Shown here one piece after another: positions 1 through 16,861 of a stretch of 64,000 bases of DNA. Position 1 is the stretch's first letter; every line of letters starts with the position of its first letter. Both the position numbers and the translations under genes were made by a program. The notes beneath the pieces are model-generated. The model did no database searches and was not told the DNA's origin. It saw only the letters and a program-made list of their open reading frames with translations. Location of the stretch: positions 15,808 through 79,807 of the forward strand of contig WELA01001243.1 of assembly GCA_009602735.1 (NCBI GenBank). The letters are read 5' to 3'. This DNA is from Mesotaenium endlicherianum. Its lineage: Eukaryota > Streptophyta > Zygnematophyceae > Zygnematales > Mesotaeniaceae.

Positions 1-1409
1 CCCCCCCCCCCTTCTCCCTGCAAGCCTCCATCAGAAGACGAAGGAAGAACACCCTCCTGTTCCCTCCCTTGCCCCCATGTCCGTAAAAAGGCCAACAGCG
101 GAGGTACGGTGACGCCGCACACATGCTTCAACAGCCACAACTTCTTGATACTGACCAGTAGCCTCTTTGCACCATGGATCTAAGCAGCTGAAAGTCCAGT
201 AATAGAACCACAACAAATCTCGCACTCCCTTTCGCAGGAAAATCAAGACGAGTATGCGATATACAAAGTCTCCTTTCAGCAGGCACAATGTTTGGAGGGA
301 GGCAGCGTGAGTCAGCTCTGCATCTGCACCTCCTCCACTTTGCCGCCGAAAGTGTACCCAGTGTGAACGCAGTCGTCCGGCAGCAGCTCTCGGAACGTGT
401 CGAGGATCCGCGACCACCGCACGCACACCATGGGCTCGCCGTACTGCTCCGCAAAGTCGACATGCGTCGCCTTGAGGACTTTTCCCTCCCTGTCGACGAC
501 GTTCGTGGTGGTGCACTTGGCACCCAGCTTGTAAAGCTGCCCACCAAGAAGTTGACACGTGGCATGCATGGTGCTTCTTTTAGGCGGAAGGAGGAGGGGA
601 GAGAACCACCCTCCTCTAGAAGGAAGAAGTATCTCTGAGCTCGCCGGTAGAGATTCATGAATGCAGTTAATATGACAAAATGGTGATTCTGATTGTTCAT
701 AACCCTCTGCTAACCTGGCCCTGCAAGCAACATCCTCTCAAAAGCTTGCTCCTCTTCAAAAGTTGTGCAAGGTAATGGATGTGTGATCGATAAAAAGGCA
801 AGCTCCTATGATCCGAAGATGCTGACGTCTCTAAACCCTTCAACATATACGGTCCTTTTTTGAAGCCTAATTTTCAAGTTAGTTCGTTCCTCTTAAAGAC
901 CTTCTAGGGAATAATTGTCCAGATCACATACAAGGGCACATTGATCGACGGGGAACTTACTTTGTCAACTATGACAGGATTGATAGTCTTCAGGGATTTG
1001 ATGCCATTGGGGAAAATTGAAATCAAGGTGCCCAAAGAGTCTCCCCTCGAAGTTTGCTTCTCATAAACCTGTGACGCAGACGTGGAACACCCGGCAAATG
1101 CTTTAGCTTCCCAAAGCACCTCCACGGATAGTTGCAACCCTCAAGGAAATGAAGAAAAATTGCCCCAACTATTTGCAAATCAAAATAGTGGAGACAACTC
1201 AGCAAAGGTTTGTTAAATATGTAATGAGATTACGTCGTTACTCCGACCGACCAAAGTGCTTCTCTTGTACTCCGTCTTTATTAAGGCTACCCGTAGCTGT
1301 TGACGAGGTGTACCTGAGCATCAATTCCAACTTTTCGAAGGGCAATAGCAGATAGTAAACCGCCTAGACCACCTCCGAGGATAATCGCAGGAAGTTCAGC
1401 TTCACCCAT
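1..1409 (-). CDS. FAD-dependent monooxygenase-like protein, 5' part only
   Basis: Three exons are readable on the minus strand: 1314-1409 (ATG at 1409), 961-1068 and about 330-536. All join in phase 0 at GT-AG introns. Exon 1 (32 aa) has a Rossmann FAD/NAD-binding fingerprint, ILGGGLGG, near residue 10. Exon 2 carries a segment resembling the SLGTLISIFPNGIKSL region of aromatic-ring and carotenoid-type FAD hydroxylases. Exon 3 contains FAEQYGEPMVCVRWSRI followed by a leucine-rich stretch and LLPDD, the pattern seen in zeaxanthin-epoxidase-like and salicylate-hydroxylase-like monooxygenases. The family uses FAD and NAD(P)H to hydroxylate or epoxidise a small molecule; the substrate cannot be told from this part. 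The C-terminal exons lie beyond the left edge. No transit peptide is obvious, because the FAD motif starts within ten residues of the ATG. The 3' end of the third exon is uncertain, and 1-329 is probably intron. Confidence 0.7.
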
Positions 1410-2542
1410 CGTACAGTGCTTCGTTACACACAAAATATTTGTTTTGAGGAAAATACCGGAAAGAGCTGTCAGATATATACAGCAGAATGCAATGGTGCAA
1501 CGAGAATGAAGCCGAGCATAAAAGCCTCTTTACACCATCCATGCAGTTCGTGCTTCTCGGAGCACATATAGACGCAGCATTGACTTCATTCGACCACACT
1601 CGATATCAAGTACCATCGTGTTCCAGCTTCGTCATCCATGCGTGTTGCAACTTGGCACGCATATAAGGAAGCCACTCTGTCACAGTGGATCCCACTCGTT
1701 CCCAACTTTGCTGAGCAGCTTTCATCGACAGAAGCAAATGTCATTGATCAGTTAAAGCCAGTTAAAGCCCCCCTTCTCGCCTTTGGCCTTGCGGGCAGAA
1801 GTGCCCCAGAATCCAATCAACCGACAAAAAACGCACATATTTGCACACAATTGCACATATAGAATTTAGGGCACCAATTTGCATTAAGCGACAGTCGAGT
1901 ACTTCATTTTCAAGAATGTGACTCAGACGGACTTCGTTGCTTATATGCTCCTTCGTATGCTACACCTTAAAAACAGAGAGCGAATCCGACAGGCAGCACT
2001 GAGGGCTTGAAAATGCTCCAAGTGGCTGTTTCTCATTATCTCGACCTTCATCGATGACTTTACGCACGTAATGCATATCAGTTGCCATTCGCCAATCATG
2101 AGCTGTGTACCTCATGGACTGTTGTGGACTATCGTGGACTCTAAACACCGCAAAGTAGATCCACTTTTGGCCAGTCATTCTTGCTCACATATGTTGAGAA
2201 TTTCTTGTCGTTCAAACTCAAGTTCTTGGCCTTAAATTGTGACCTCGTGCATGGTGGAAATGCTTCTGAATTTTGTGCCTACGCTCACGTGCAAATCCGG
2301 CTGCTGAGTGAGCAAATTATAGTTGTTTCTCTTTAGAAAGTTGAATTGGCGTAAGGTGGCGCTTATCGTTACACTTTGCATGGTGACTTACAAGAATTTC
2401 GGTCTTCTTAAGTCGTAATCTTCGCTAGGAGCTATTCTTACAGTGTCTTTTAGTGTCTCACTGTAGGTCGAACAGGACTTGACTAAGATGCAATAACCTC
2501 CTCAGATCATTTCTTGAGAAGGACAAACATAGAGCAGAGAAT
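1410..2542. other. intergenic region between divergent genes
   Basis: About 1.1 kb separates the ATG of the minus-strand monooxygenase gene from the ATG of the plus-strand hydrolase gene. Promoters and 5' UTRs of both are expected here. No TATA box, repeat or RNA gene stands out by eye. Confidence 0.4.
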
Positions 2543-5164
2543 ATGGCCATACCAAACTCGGGAGAATCTGCACCGATGAGGCTTTTCCATATGCTGAAGA
2601 ACTTTCTCCAGTCCCTGTTTATCTACCTATACGGTCGCTATTACAATGACTACATGTCTGATCGAGCACCGGTGAGTATTTAGCTAGGGCGGTTAGTTAC
2701 ATTCTATAAGGGCCGTGCAATGCATCTTTCCTTTGAGTCAGGAATGGCCTGCTCTGGTACAGTCTCGAACGCAAGCCTTAGTGAGATGTTGTCGAGCAAG
2801 CAGCGGTGTAAGGCTGCTGTACAGAATTACTCAAAACCTGGCTGTGGAAGTACGTTGTGGACTTCTAGGAACCTGTTTTGTGACTGCAGACAGCCCATCC
2901 TGGGGATTGCATTATCATACAAAGTGGGTGGCGTTGGTGAGATTTAGACCGCATGGCTAGGTATTGAATGCCAGTCTTCTGTCACATGGCGTCCTTGTAG
3001 GTCCTGAAGCCCATCAAGGAGAGGCCAGGTGTGAACGAGGCCCTGTTGGTCATTCTTCCTGGGGCCTTCACAAAGCCAGAGGCCTATCTGGCACTGGCCC
3101 ACACGATACAGGAGGCTAGCAAGCTCAGGCTCTGGGTTTGCATCATCAACTTCACTCGTGACATACCAAATTCGTTGGAAATTAGACAGCGTTACGACAA
3201 ATTGCTGGGGAGGGTCAAGAAGATGGGATTCGGAGCTGGTGGTCCTGATTCCACCAAAGTGTACTTCGCTGGCCACAGGTGAACTCCTTCTCTGATGTCT
3301 CTGGCCTTCATACGTTGCTGGGGAAACACTGCACTTGTGTCATTAACTTCCCCTGCAGAAAGCTAATGGCAGTGAGTGGAAGAGCAATGGCATACTCGTG
3401 CAGCTCTATGAAGCGTCAGTTTCTGTCAAACCTGTATAGGTAGTGGTGGGGTGATTGCAAGTCTCGGTGGGCAAGGTGTGCCACCGCGCAAGTGCAAGCT
3501 GCTGAATGTGACTCAATGGATGTGTGTCTTGTGATGAGGGATGAGCAGCCTCGGAGTGCTGCAGGGGCGCAGCCCAGCCCTCCATCTGGCAGATGGCTTT
3601 ATCCAGATGGCAGGCTTCTTCGACCAAAAGTACGACAACCTGGCCCAGTACCCCAAGCCCGTGCTCACCCTGGGGGGGGAGCTGGACGGGCAGATCCCCC
3701 CGACAGTCATGGCGAGGCACGCTGGCGAGGTCTTTGCGGTGGAGGCCCAGCTAGGGCGGGCCAACACAGTTGCGCAGAAGCCGGTGGTGGTCGTCGAGGG
3801 CATGAACCACTGCCAGTTCTCCCACGGGGTACCCAACAGGAAGCGCGGCGACTTCGACCCCGAGGTGCCCATCGAGCAGGCCCGAAGGGAAGTCGCGGAG
3901 GTGGTGGCGGCGTTCCTGGAGCTGCAGGTGGCCGGCAGGGAGGCGGGGCCAGAGGGGCGGCAGGCGTGGGCGGCGCTGGAGGCGACCGTGAGCAAGACGG
4001 AGCGCGACTACCGCGCCTTCTGGGAGGCGTGCCTGCAGGAGACCCACGGGTGCTCCCACTACCAGGTGCCGTGCCCCGCCGTTCTCCTCCCCCTCTCTCC
4101 CGCCGCCCTGCGTTGGGCGTATCCCGCTGTTAGATTGACTGGCGCGATGCCCTGTTCATCTTTGGGAGCCTCCTTAGTGCACGTCTCAAGACTTGTTGAG
4201 TATATTTCCATTCTTAAGGTGCTTTTTGCATGCAAGTCTGTCGCATGGCCACGTTCGTCTCGGACAAACAAGCCCCCCTCATATCCAGCTGTTGCGGTCC
4301 GATTGGGCTGCACTCCCTCCCCAGCATCTTGATGTCCATGTTATTTCGCTCCTCTCTATACAAGCACCTCGCCACAACTCCCTTGTGCTCTGGACAAGCC
4401 CCAGCCTTTTTCACCGACGGCTCGTCTCCTGTCTCTCGCAGGTGGAACTGCTGGAGGCTGCCGGGGTAGCGCTTAAGAAGGAGGTGAACGTGGAGGCTGT
4501 CTGGCACGACTTCCACGATAACTTTGTCTTCTCCAAGCCGGCGATCACGAGAGAGGAGGGGAAGAAGATCTACATGCAGGTCCACAGGAAGCGGCAGGGG
4601 AAGTACCAGCTGACTAGCACCCTGTGGATCAAGATGAAGAGCGCTGAGGCTGTGGCGGCTGCGGGCTTGGGCGACGTGTCTGAGAGGAAGACTGAGAACA
4701 AGCCACGCCCCTCTGAAGCGGAAGTGGCGAGCACGTACGGTGCATCTTATGAGCGTGCTGCTGCTGCAGCATCGTCTGGGCATAGCTCCGGACCTGTCAA
4801 GGAGTCCGCTCCTCGGAGTGCCTTCAGGCACTTGTTTAACAACGTAACATTGGGCCTAGGCGCGCAGTGGAACGAGGCAAATTTCAAGCAGGCGTTGTCG
4901 CTGGTTCCTGAGACGGCGAGGAGACGGTTTGAAAGGCGCGGCAAGAAGCCGAGGTTTGGCATGGACAAGCCGCACTTTAAGCCGCCTGAGTGGGTGGCGT
5001 CTGAAGTACAGTTTGATGACAAGGGAGGAGGAGTTGTGGAGATTGTGTCTCCAATTTTGATCACACCAGTAGACTTCAAGCCAAGGTTTGCTGGCATGCA
5101 TTATGTGAAGATCTGGAGTGTCGCCAGAGCCATGGAGTGGATCATGGTAGACAGTCTCACATAG
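2543..5164 (+). CDS. alpha/beta hydrolase with long C-terminal extension (about 548 aa)
   Basis: Exons: 2543-2671, 3001-3278, 3549-4065, 4442-5164, all with GT-AG introns; the phases add up to a 548-residue protein. The N-terminal half is an alpha/beta hydrolase. The strand before the active site reads LLVILPGAF. The nucleophile elbow GHSLG places the catalytic Ser at about residue 136, and its codon is split by intron 2. The acid is in GELDG (Asp about 182) and the catalytic His in GMNHCQF (about 223). The triad order and spacing fit a lipase/esterase-like fold, though the Ser-to-Asp interval is short. Residues 310-548 form an extension rich in charged residues with an Ala-rich linker, which I do not recognise. 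No clear signal peptide is seen; a short aromatic hydrophobic stretch (FLQSLFIYLYG) near residue 21 might associate with a membrane. The substrate is unknown. Confidence 0.75.
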
Positions 5165-5801
5165 AGTCAAGTATGTCCCTATGACAGGTAGGGAGCTGTT
5201 ATGGGTGATCAGCCAGGTAGTGGGAGATGTTGCCTGATAGGAGATTGTGCAAAGTGTGCTCTAGGCTTATTTGATTTGCACAGTTTTATGATGGCCATAT
5301 AACGCCCAAGTGCTGTTTTGAACTGCTCCACTTCCCATTTCAGGTCCTAGCTTCGACATGAAGATTTGGAGCGATTTTCTGTTATCCTAGGTATGTTAGC
5401 AGATTCTGAAGTGTAGATAGTGGTATGTTGATATGGGGATGTAGTAAGAAACATTCTCATCTGGACTGCTCCATGTTAATTCAATATTGGTGTTTGATTT
5501 CTTCTATTTTGATGGCGAGTTAAATCAATCAAGAAGGTATACGCAAAAAATGCATGCATGAATTAGCCAGAAAGTAGAGACAGGTCCTGTGAAGTACATA
5601 CACATTAGGTGGACAGTGCACAAACCGAAATGTTAAAGAGGGTGGTTGCAAGCTTTACATACAACCAGGAGGGCAAGCCCAGCCTTCCTCTGCAAAAAGT
5701 CGCTTTGTAAGCACTTGCTTTCACAGTGCCTGTCTCGACGGGCTCTGCAATACATCCATAATATACATCCATACAAACATATTGAAATAGCTTTGCATGA
5801 A
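5165..5801. other. convergent 3' intergenic region
   Basis: This region holds the 3' ends of the hydrolase gene (plus strand) and COQ5 (minus strand). It presumably contains both 3' UTRs and poly(A) sites. No other gene is seen. Confidence 0.4.
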
Positions 5802-9250
<3,449 letters not shown>

Positions 9251-10836
9251 TTCTAGAAATGATCTGCCCAGTTTGAAATACAAGATACTCTTCCAGACCA
9301 GTCGCCACTTAAGACAAAGACATCAGATAAAGGAGAGGTCACGCAAAAAGGGACGACATTACAAGGAGAGGCTTATCTCGAAGATTGATGCCAGAGCAAT
9401 CTATCGCCTGACTGAGCACTTAATAGTTTCAGAAGAGACTTGGCATCGTGGTACAGATACGAGCACCCTAACCTTTCTCAATAGCTTGGCATTTCTAAGT
9501 ATCTATATCTTCGACGAGCACATAGTGCAAGGCAAGTTATCAGTGGTTCAATTGTCCTTGCTTGGAACACATGGTCTTTACGAACACCAATTCGTCCTCT
9601 TGCATCTCTGGGTGCATACATTGGCCCCTTGCATGCACTTGCATGTGCTTGCAGGGAACCCTTGCCTTGTATCCGCCTACGACCTTCGTCCACTTGGCAA
9701 GGTTTTTATTAATATTACCGCTGACTTTTCTTGACAAGGACGTTGAACGTCGTGCTCACTTCAGTTGTATTGCGCCCAATTGCGCCCAATTGCGCCTCTC
9801 TGCGCCTCTCTGTTGCTCGCCGTCGTCAATATCCGTCCTCACAAGTCATAGCTGGTCATCAGCAGCTGACCACCCTGCCACCACCCGCCATCTCCCGCTT
9901 TTAGGAGTTGATTCATCGTTACTCCCAGTTACTCCAAGTAAACATCTCGAGGAGGTGCGAGGACTGGCGAGGAATGGCGAAGATAAAAGTCAGGAGGTTC
10001 TAAAGGTCAAAGCCAGTCTAAGCGTAATCGACTGCACCGGTCTACCCCGGTCAATCTCGCTGGAGCCTGGCACTACACATGAATGACACGTTGTGTCGCG
10101 TCGTAGTGCTTCGGGTTTGTTCGTGGTGTTTGTACACCCCTCTCTCCGCACCGGTTATATCGAAAGCAACTTGCAGGATTATGCCAAACAAGCATATGAA
10201 TATGCTTCCTGGCTGAAGAAACGAAGTGGATGGAAGTTATATAGCCATCCTTGAGTGATGAAGTGAAGGGCCCTCAATGTTCGATGATACTCTGGCACCA
10301 GTTAGATCTTCTACGTTGGAACACGTATCAAATCGTGAAAAGGTTGTCTCGTTCACCTGGCATCGTAACAGTTTACGCTCAAATCAAGTTTGCTGTAAAC
10401 AATGCTGCAGCGCACAAAGTAAGATTGAGGCATTACCGTATACGCAGCTTATCCATTATCGCTAATGGGAGTTGCAAAACTATGTAGTGCTATATTCCTG
10501 CTACAAAAGACAGATTCGCTCCACAGCATTAATTTTCAGTAAGTGCAGTCTGACCCCTGGCAAGAAAGGTTTCCTTTCTCCTGAGAATAGTGTCAAGCTT
10601 CGGACAATTTAGTGGAAATGCTTGGCCCGGAATTTCACTGGCTACTGTGTGATAATAGGTGTATACTGAGTGATGCACGAATAGAATTCGCTACCAGGTT
10701 ACCACATGTAGTAGTAACCCATTCAGGTTCAAGCTTGAGGCTACTCAACGTCAGAAGTCTGCTGCCCCTTTCAAGCTTTACTCTTTATGCAATACTGAGG
10801 TAGCCCTTCTCTGGAAGGAGGTGTTGTTTCTACAGT
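9251..10836. other. intergenic region between divergent COQ5 and amylase-1
   Basis: This 1.6-kb stretch should contain the promoters of COQ5 (minus) and amylase-1 (plus). A short direct repeat (about 11 bp, TTGCGCCCAA) occurs near 9771-9790. Open frames here show no family resemblance and I treat them as chance. Confidence 0.4.
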
Positions 10837-13800
10837 ATGAAGTCTGTGCTTACTTTAGTAATCTTGTCCCTGGTCACACAGTCCAGCAATGCAGAGTGTA
10901 GAGAACCTACAGACTGGTCGGATCGAACAATTTACCAGCTTCTTGTAGACCGCTTTTCAACAGACAGCGGTACTAATGGCTCCTGTCCTTTGACTGGGCC
11001 CCTTAACAACAAATATTGTGGAGGTACATTTAAGGGGATTATTGACCACTTGGACTACGTTGCTGACATGGGCTTTGATGCAATTTGGATCTCACCTGTA
11101 ACAGAAAATGTGGAGGGTGGCTATCACGGGTATTGGCCAAAGGACCTGTACCGAGTAAATCAACATTACAGTTCTGATGGAAGTGCAGACACAGCAGCGA
11201 ACAACCTTAAGGAGTTGGTGGCGGCTGCACATGCGAGGTATTTATACATCCCTTGCCATTACAAAATGTGCTTATGTAACAATCTATGTACCATATGAGT
11301 TCGTCTGGTTCAATATTTATGAGCAACTTTTGAGCTGAAGGAGCAACTGAATTGATTGCAACACAGAGTTAGCTGTCAACTTCTGTCCACTTCATGCATT
11401 GAGAATTACAAGCTTCAGTTATGACAAGTATGCATCTTTCAAACACAGATCATATCCTGACCAAAGTTACATTTATATTTCCAGAAATATATGGATCATG
11501 CTGGACGTGGTACCCAATCATATGGGAGGCCCTTCTGTGACGTACATTGATAATTACACGTTATTCAGACCATTTGACAAGAAGGAGCATTATCATGATT
11601 ACGTATGTGGAACAGATCTCTGCATTCAGGAGTCTGGTGACTATTTTTGCACCATTCCAAAGGATGCTTACATCATTGACGAAGCCAACTGTCAGGTGAG
11701 GGTGGGGTAAGGCTAAAGGTGCTAGTTTGTTTGGAGGACGATCTGGCAGGTTCTCTACAGAGATCTAGTGCCACGATTGCAGCTGTTGTATTGATCCTTC
11801 TATCATGAAAACAAGCTGTCTTTACCCTTCATAGCATCATCAGCACTCCACTGCTGGGTGTCTTTAATGCGCTCTTGCAGACATCAGATAAAGACTTCAA
11901 ATAAGTCACCACCCTATACTTCAAACTCGTGCAACATGTGTATCATATAACTCATGTTACATGTGGTTGCCAGCATTGATTGATGTCCTACATTGCCTCT
12001 CTGAACCAAAATAGATGAAGAAGAGGGTTAATCCACAGTCCTGTACATCCTGCTACCAATGATGATGGTATCATCATTGGTACTATGGATGTAAGAAAAT
12101 TTGAAATAATCTCAGCCCCCTTGTCTTTATTTTCCAGGCGTCTTCACAAGATGCTGTGGAGCTGTGCCGAGAAGCACCTGGACTATTTGATCTTGATCAG
12201 TCCAACCAGTTTGTTCGTGAGAACCTCACCTACTGGGTAGACTGGGTCACAAAAGTAAGCTTTTTATAAAGTATTTCCTTGACTTTGATGCACTTACGTA
12301 CTGCAAGTTGCAATCCATCCAAGACATATGTCTTGTACAATTTCGTAAATAGTTAGTGACACAATATCAATATCTGTACTGCTACTGCTCCTTCTTTTCT
12401 ACTGACTACTACAACCGGTAAGCACAATGTGGTCTTCGTACCACCTGAACTTGCGTAAATTGTAAATTCTTGAGCAGGAGTTCCAAATCGACGGCATCAG
12501 AGCAGACTCTATGAAACACATTAACCTTGACTTCTGGCAAGAATTTAGGGCAGCAACAAACTGCTATCTCATTGGCGAGGTCCTTGCGGATCATTTTCCT
12601 TGCTATGTGGCTAACTACCAAGAACAGGTATGCCTTAAGAGCCACTGGCATTTTTCGTGAGTTTGATGCTTGAAAGTCTTTGCAGGTACTGGCAATGCAT
12701 CTGACAGAGATGTACAAATGAAATGCCTAGACATATTCATAAAAGGTCAAGCTTGAACCTTACAAAATGAGTGTTAGTCACTGGTGTACAATTGTTGAAT
12801 GGTCTACATACAAGTGGGGATTGGATATTCAAAGTCTCAGGATACTTAGTGCTCCAATGCCTAGCTAGAGCGAATGTCAGCAATGTTCATATCATCATTC
12901 TGGGAGGGAAGTGATATTAAGCTGTTTAGACATGAGACACATGTACGCTATTGAAGGAAGTGTGCTTGGTATTAGTGGTTGTTCCAAGAGAAGAGAAGTG
13001 CCAGCTCCTTCCAAAGTAGTTTGTCAAGAAGAAAGAAGTGCTTGACTCAGTATCTATTTTGGTTTGCAGGTTTCATTCCTATGGTCAAAGAACGGTTCTA
13101 CTTTTCCTGTTCTATATTATGAATCTCACATCACAAACATAGTCGATGGCAGTCAAGCAGGTTTTCTTACAGAACATGAGGCAGTTTTTGAGTTGGAGTG
13201 CAGTAACCAGGTTGTTGCAATGTACTGCAAATAAGAGCCATACATCGAGCTAGGACGTGGGAAGAGTGTGGACCTTAACTTCTCCTTTTTCAAGGTTGAG
13301 GCCTTCTCTAAAATATCTCTTCTTATTATTGGTTCCTCTCACCACATTTTGCAGGGGGCAGCAGATGGGCTACTTTCTTACCCTCTGGCAAACACTCTCC
13401 GATCCGTGTTTGGAGGTAGTGAAGACATGCGCCAGCTGTCAGATATGGTGCAAGACTACAAGGACAATTTTGCTGACTTGAGCGTACTTGGGACGTTCTT
13501 GGACAACCATGACCTCAGCCGATTTGGAAGTTTGAATGGAGACTTGAAGGCAGCTGAAAGTGCACTTTTGTATGTGCTCTTTAGCATTGGCATCCCCATC
13601 GTGTACTATGGGACCGAGCAGAGCTACTCTGGAACGTAAGAACTCCCTGCCCACGTAGCTTTCGGCTCCTGGAGGCATTTGTCCCCCTCCTGCTTTAAGT
13701 GGTACAATAAGTGCAGATTGTTGTACTCGCAGTTTTTCATGCAGAAATAGCGACCCTCTCCTGATTTTGCGTGGTTATTTACTTCCTCATTGGATAACGT

Positions 13801-14708
13801 GCTGAGATGAAACAACGACATAACCTCCAAGTAAGCTGATGACGCTGTGCATCAACCACTTGTTTGCTGGCTATGACCGTATAACCAACATGCTCCCTGG
13901 TGCTGATGAAGCAGAAATGGTCCAGTTTCTTTGTGCTGCAGGTACGAGTATGACTGGAATAGGGCTCCCTTGTGGTGGAGTGGCTTTCAAACAGACACGC
14001 CCATGTACTTATTCCTGAAGAACATCATCAGCTTGAGGAAGCTATACAAGGTAAAACATTGTACGATGTCAAAGCCAGTACGAGGATGCAGGCAAATCAA
14101 AGTGACCGCCATTCAGCAACACATTTGACTTTGCCTGGTGCTAGTGGTGCTTTTTGCTAGTTAGGTAGGTACATATTTAGCTATGAAAACAATGTGAGAG
14201 CAATATCGCAGATAGGGGGGAAAGGGGGGGGGAGGGTCCTTGTTCTCTACAGTGTTTTAAATTCATGCTCGGATACCCAGTCAGGTCTTTTTATGCACTT
14301 TCTCCAATCTTCCCCGACTGCGGAGCATAATCACTCCCTGGCTTTGTGGTGGCTTTAAGTTTCCAGGAGTAGCTTGCTAAAGAGGTAAGCAACTTCACTG
14401 CTGCTCTGATGCAGGTGTGGAGGTATGAGCAAGTTGAATCTTTCAGTTCGGTGGACATGTACGCCTTCTATAGGGGTCCTGCTCTTGTGGCTATTACGAA
14501 CCAGAAGTACAGGATAAGCTACACCTTGCCCCAGTCAGCACATCCATTTCCGCCAAAAGTGACTATTTGTAATCTGCTTATAGCCGGCTACGATTGCCAG
14601 GTTGTAAAGCCCGACGGATCGCTGGATATCATATTGGAAGCAGGGGAGCAAAAGATATGGGTTCCTTACAGTAGAGCTCAAAATGATGTGTTGGCGATTG
14701 CTGATTGA
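10837..14708 (+). CDS. secreted GH13 alpha-amylase, copy 1 (520 aa)
   Basis: Seven exons: 10837-11237, 11485-11695, 12138-12254, 12478-12627, 13355-13635, 13942-14050, 14415-14708. All introns are GT-AG and the phases are consistent. The protein starts with a signal peptide (hydrophobic TLVILSLV, likely cleavage after SSNA), so it enters the secretory pathway. It hydrolyses internal alpha-1,4 bonds of starch or glycogen. GH13 conserved regions are all seen: region I DVVPNH (141-146), region II GIRADSMKH with the nucleophile Asp253, region III LIGEV with the acid/base Glu277, and region IV FLDNHD with Asp346. The opening [12 protein letters not shown] and the overall layout resemble fungal Taka-amylase-type enzymes more than classical plant amylases. 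Paired cysteines fit an extracellular protein. The last exon (about 97 aa) forms the C-terminal beta domain. A close paralogue follows 2.1 kb downstream on the same strand. Confidence 0.92.
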
Positions 14709-16861
14709 TATACTCCGCTGGACTTTCCCATGTGTGCCATATGTAAGTTGTAGCTTATAGACTGTATGTAACATGATAGTTTGTACTATGAATTGCAAAT
14801 GTAAGCTTGAAGTATTGACATTGTGTACCATGAAGATGGTTTTACTTGTAAGCATAGACTTGTAGTGCTACCATTTAAGGTGACGAAGTGTACCTTGTGA
14901 TCACCAGCATTTCTTTTACCATGTATATAGAATAGCAGGTACGAACTATTAGTCTAAAATCTTGTGTCAAGAAGGTACAGAGCATACATGTACACTACTT
15001 CAAAACCAAATGTCTTTAAAGGAGGAATTTTTTGCTCAAGTACAAAAACTAGTACCTAATATTGTTGTCTTAGAGACTGTCTTGTACAGCTGGATAAAGT
15101 CATAAATGTCTGTGACTTTATCTTGAATTTTCAACCCTCAAGACCTATGTGATACTTGTCTGATTGTACAAACCAAGAAAGGATGGGAGCAAGTGTACCA
15201 CAGACAGAAGCGTACATGGTTTTAATCAGAAGAGGAGGTTGTTCACAGATGAGAATAGACAAGATAGAGATAGCGACGCACTCTTGTACTAGCGTCATCA
15301 TATCGAGTAGTTTAGAAGATGTTCTCTAATGGAGGATAGCTGAAACAGATGCCACTGATAATCTATAACTTTTATGCCCCCCTTAGGTATGTGATCTGGT
15401 TTGTTGAATGGTTCAACATGAGGCATTAAGTTAAATATACTGACACCAGCTGGCAGCCACTACCCCAGCTTTATGAAATGATAGTATATATTCAGATGAA
15501 TCAGCTCCCCTGCATCGTACGAAGTTCGCGTGCAAGAAGTAAAGTCGTTGTTACCTTCAAGGGGCAGGCTTGCTACTTCCATTACTACACAACACGTTGT
15601 AATAATTAGTGCATTGATTAACCAAGGTTTGCTAGTTGCTTCCAAGAGGTGCAGTAGTGCAGAGCAGAACTCGCACTCTACCCTTATGATATAAGCTAAT
15701 ACTAAGCAATCTCGTATCTCCAACTGGTAAGTTGCGACATGAAAGCCGTCCAATGGCTAGTATATTTTAAGCGAGGCGCTGTCAGTTATCTCACACTTTC
15801 TGTGTAGGGAGACCTGAAAATGACACTAATAAATTTGGAAGAAGTTTTGGAGATGCATTTGCTCAGTTGCTGGCAAACAGTTGGCCCTCTGCTTCGCAAA
15901 TGTGCATGAAACTTGGCCTCCCATTATGGTACTCGAGCCCTTTATTAGAAATACACCGACTGCGTTTGGGTACTTCAGTGTCCTCATACCTTGCAAGCTC
16001 ACGAAGACCTGCAAGTGGCCTCGAGCGCCCAAACCTGACTTCAGAAGCCAGCTAGATTTGCAGATTGACCAAGTATTACCAACACAGAGTCAAGTTGCAG
16101 ACGAACCTACCCTCACGAAGAAAATAAGCGCAGGGACGTAGCATGCCAGTGCTTCCCTATGCTGGACGACGATGTGCATTACATTAAATGCAACTCTGTG
16201 TAGGACGGTCTAGGAATGGACTATGATAGGTGATGGTAGAAGGTCCAAAATGCTTTGCCGGCAATATTGTGCCCCATTACGTGAGGATCTGTAAGCTTCG
16301 ACAATCCCAAGAGCAATATCGAGTGTAGGTTATGAAGGTCCTCTTGTACGTCCACAATCGGCTTGGAAGCAACGTCTGCCAATTATACCACTTCTATTGC
16401 AGACTCAGTGTTTCGTGTATCAGTGGTGAGACAAACTAATTGCGTAAGGAGTTCTTCGCAACGCATCAATTTGCATCGCAGAGATGATTGCTATGAAGAA
16501 GTTGCAGCTTCGGGATTGTTTGTTGCAACAGGGGCCTGCTGTTTATAGTCGAGTATCGCTGCAAAGCAGACTTCCGGCTCGAGGCTGCTTATATTATTCC
16601 TGGTATTGGCCTTTTCACCATACAACATGGCTGCTATTGACAAGCGGTGATGCTGTGTGAAATTCGAAGTGTTATGCATGTGGAGGCTAACAAACTGCTG
16701 AAGCATAATCCTAACCTTGTTACTACAATCTTTACGAACTATATGAATGTGGTCGAAACCTGATGCCGCTGACACATATAATTTGCAGGTTGAAACATCC
16801 CAGTAGCCCATGTTGAACTCTGGCTCCCACTTTTTCTGGATCCCAGTTTTAATTGCCGAAC
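14709..16861. other. spacer between tandem amylase genes
   Basis: These 2.15 kb hold the 3' UTR of amylase-1 and the promoter of amylase-2. The only open frames are short and without family signatures. No duplicated promoter segment shared with amylase-1 is visible by eye. Confidence 0.4.

Noticed and set aside
1-10. Poly-C start
   Set aside because: Simple homopolymer at the window edge.
3492-4133. Plus-strand Gly/Arg-rich frame
   Set aside because: It overlaps hydrolase exon 3 in another frame; the true frame has the catalytic motifs.
9562-10086. Open frame upstream of amylase-1
   Set aside because: No family resemblance; lies in the divergent promoter region.
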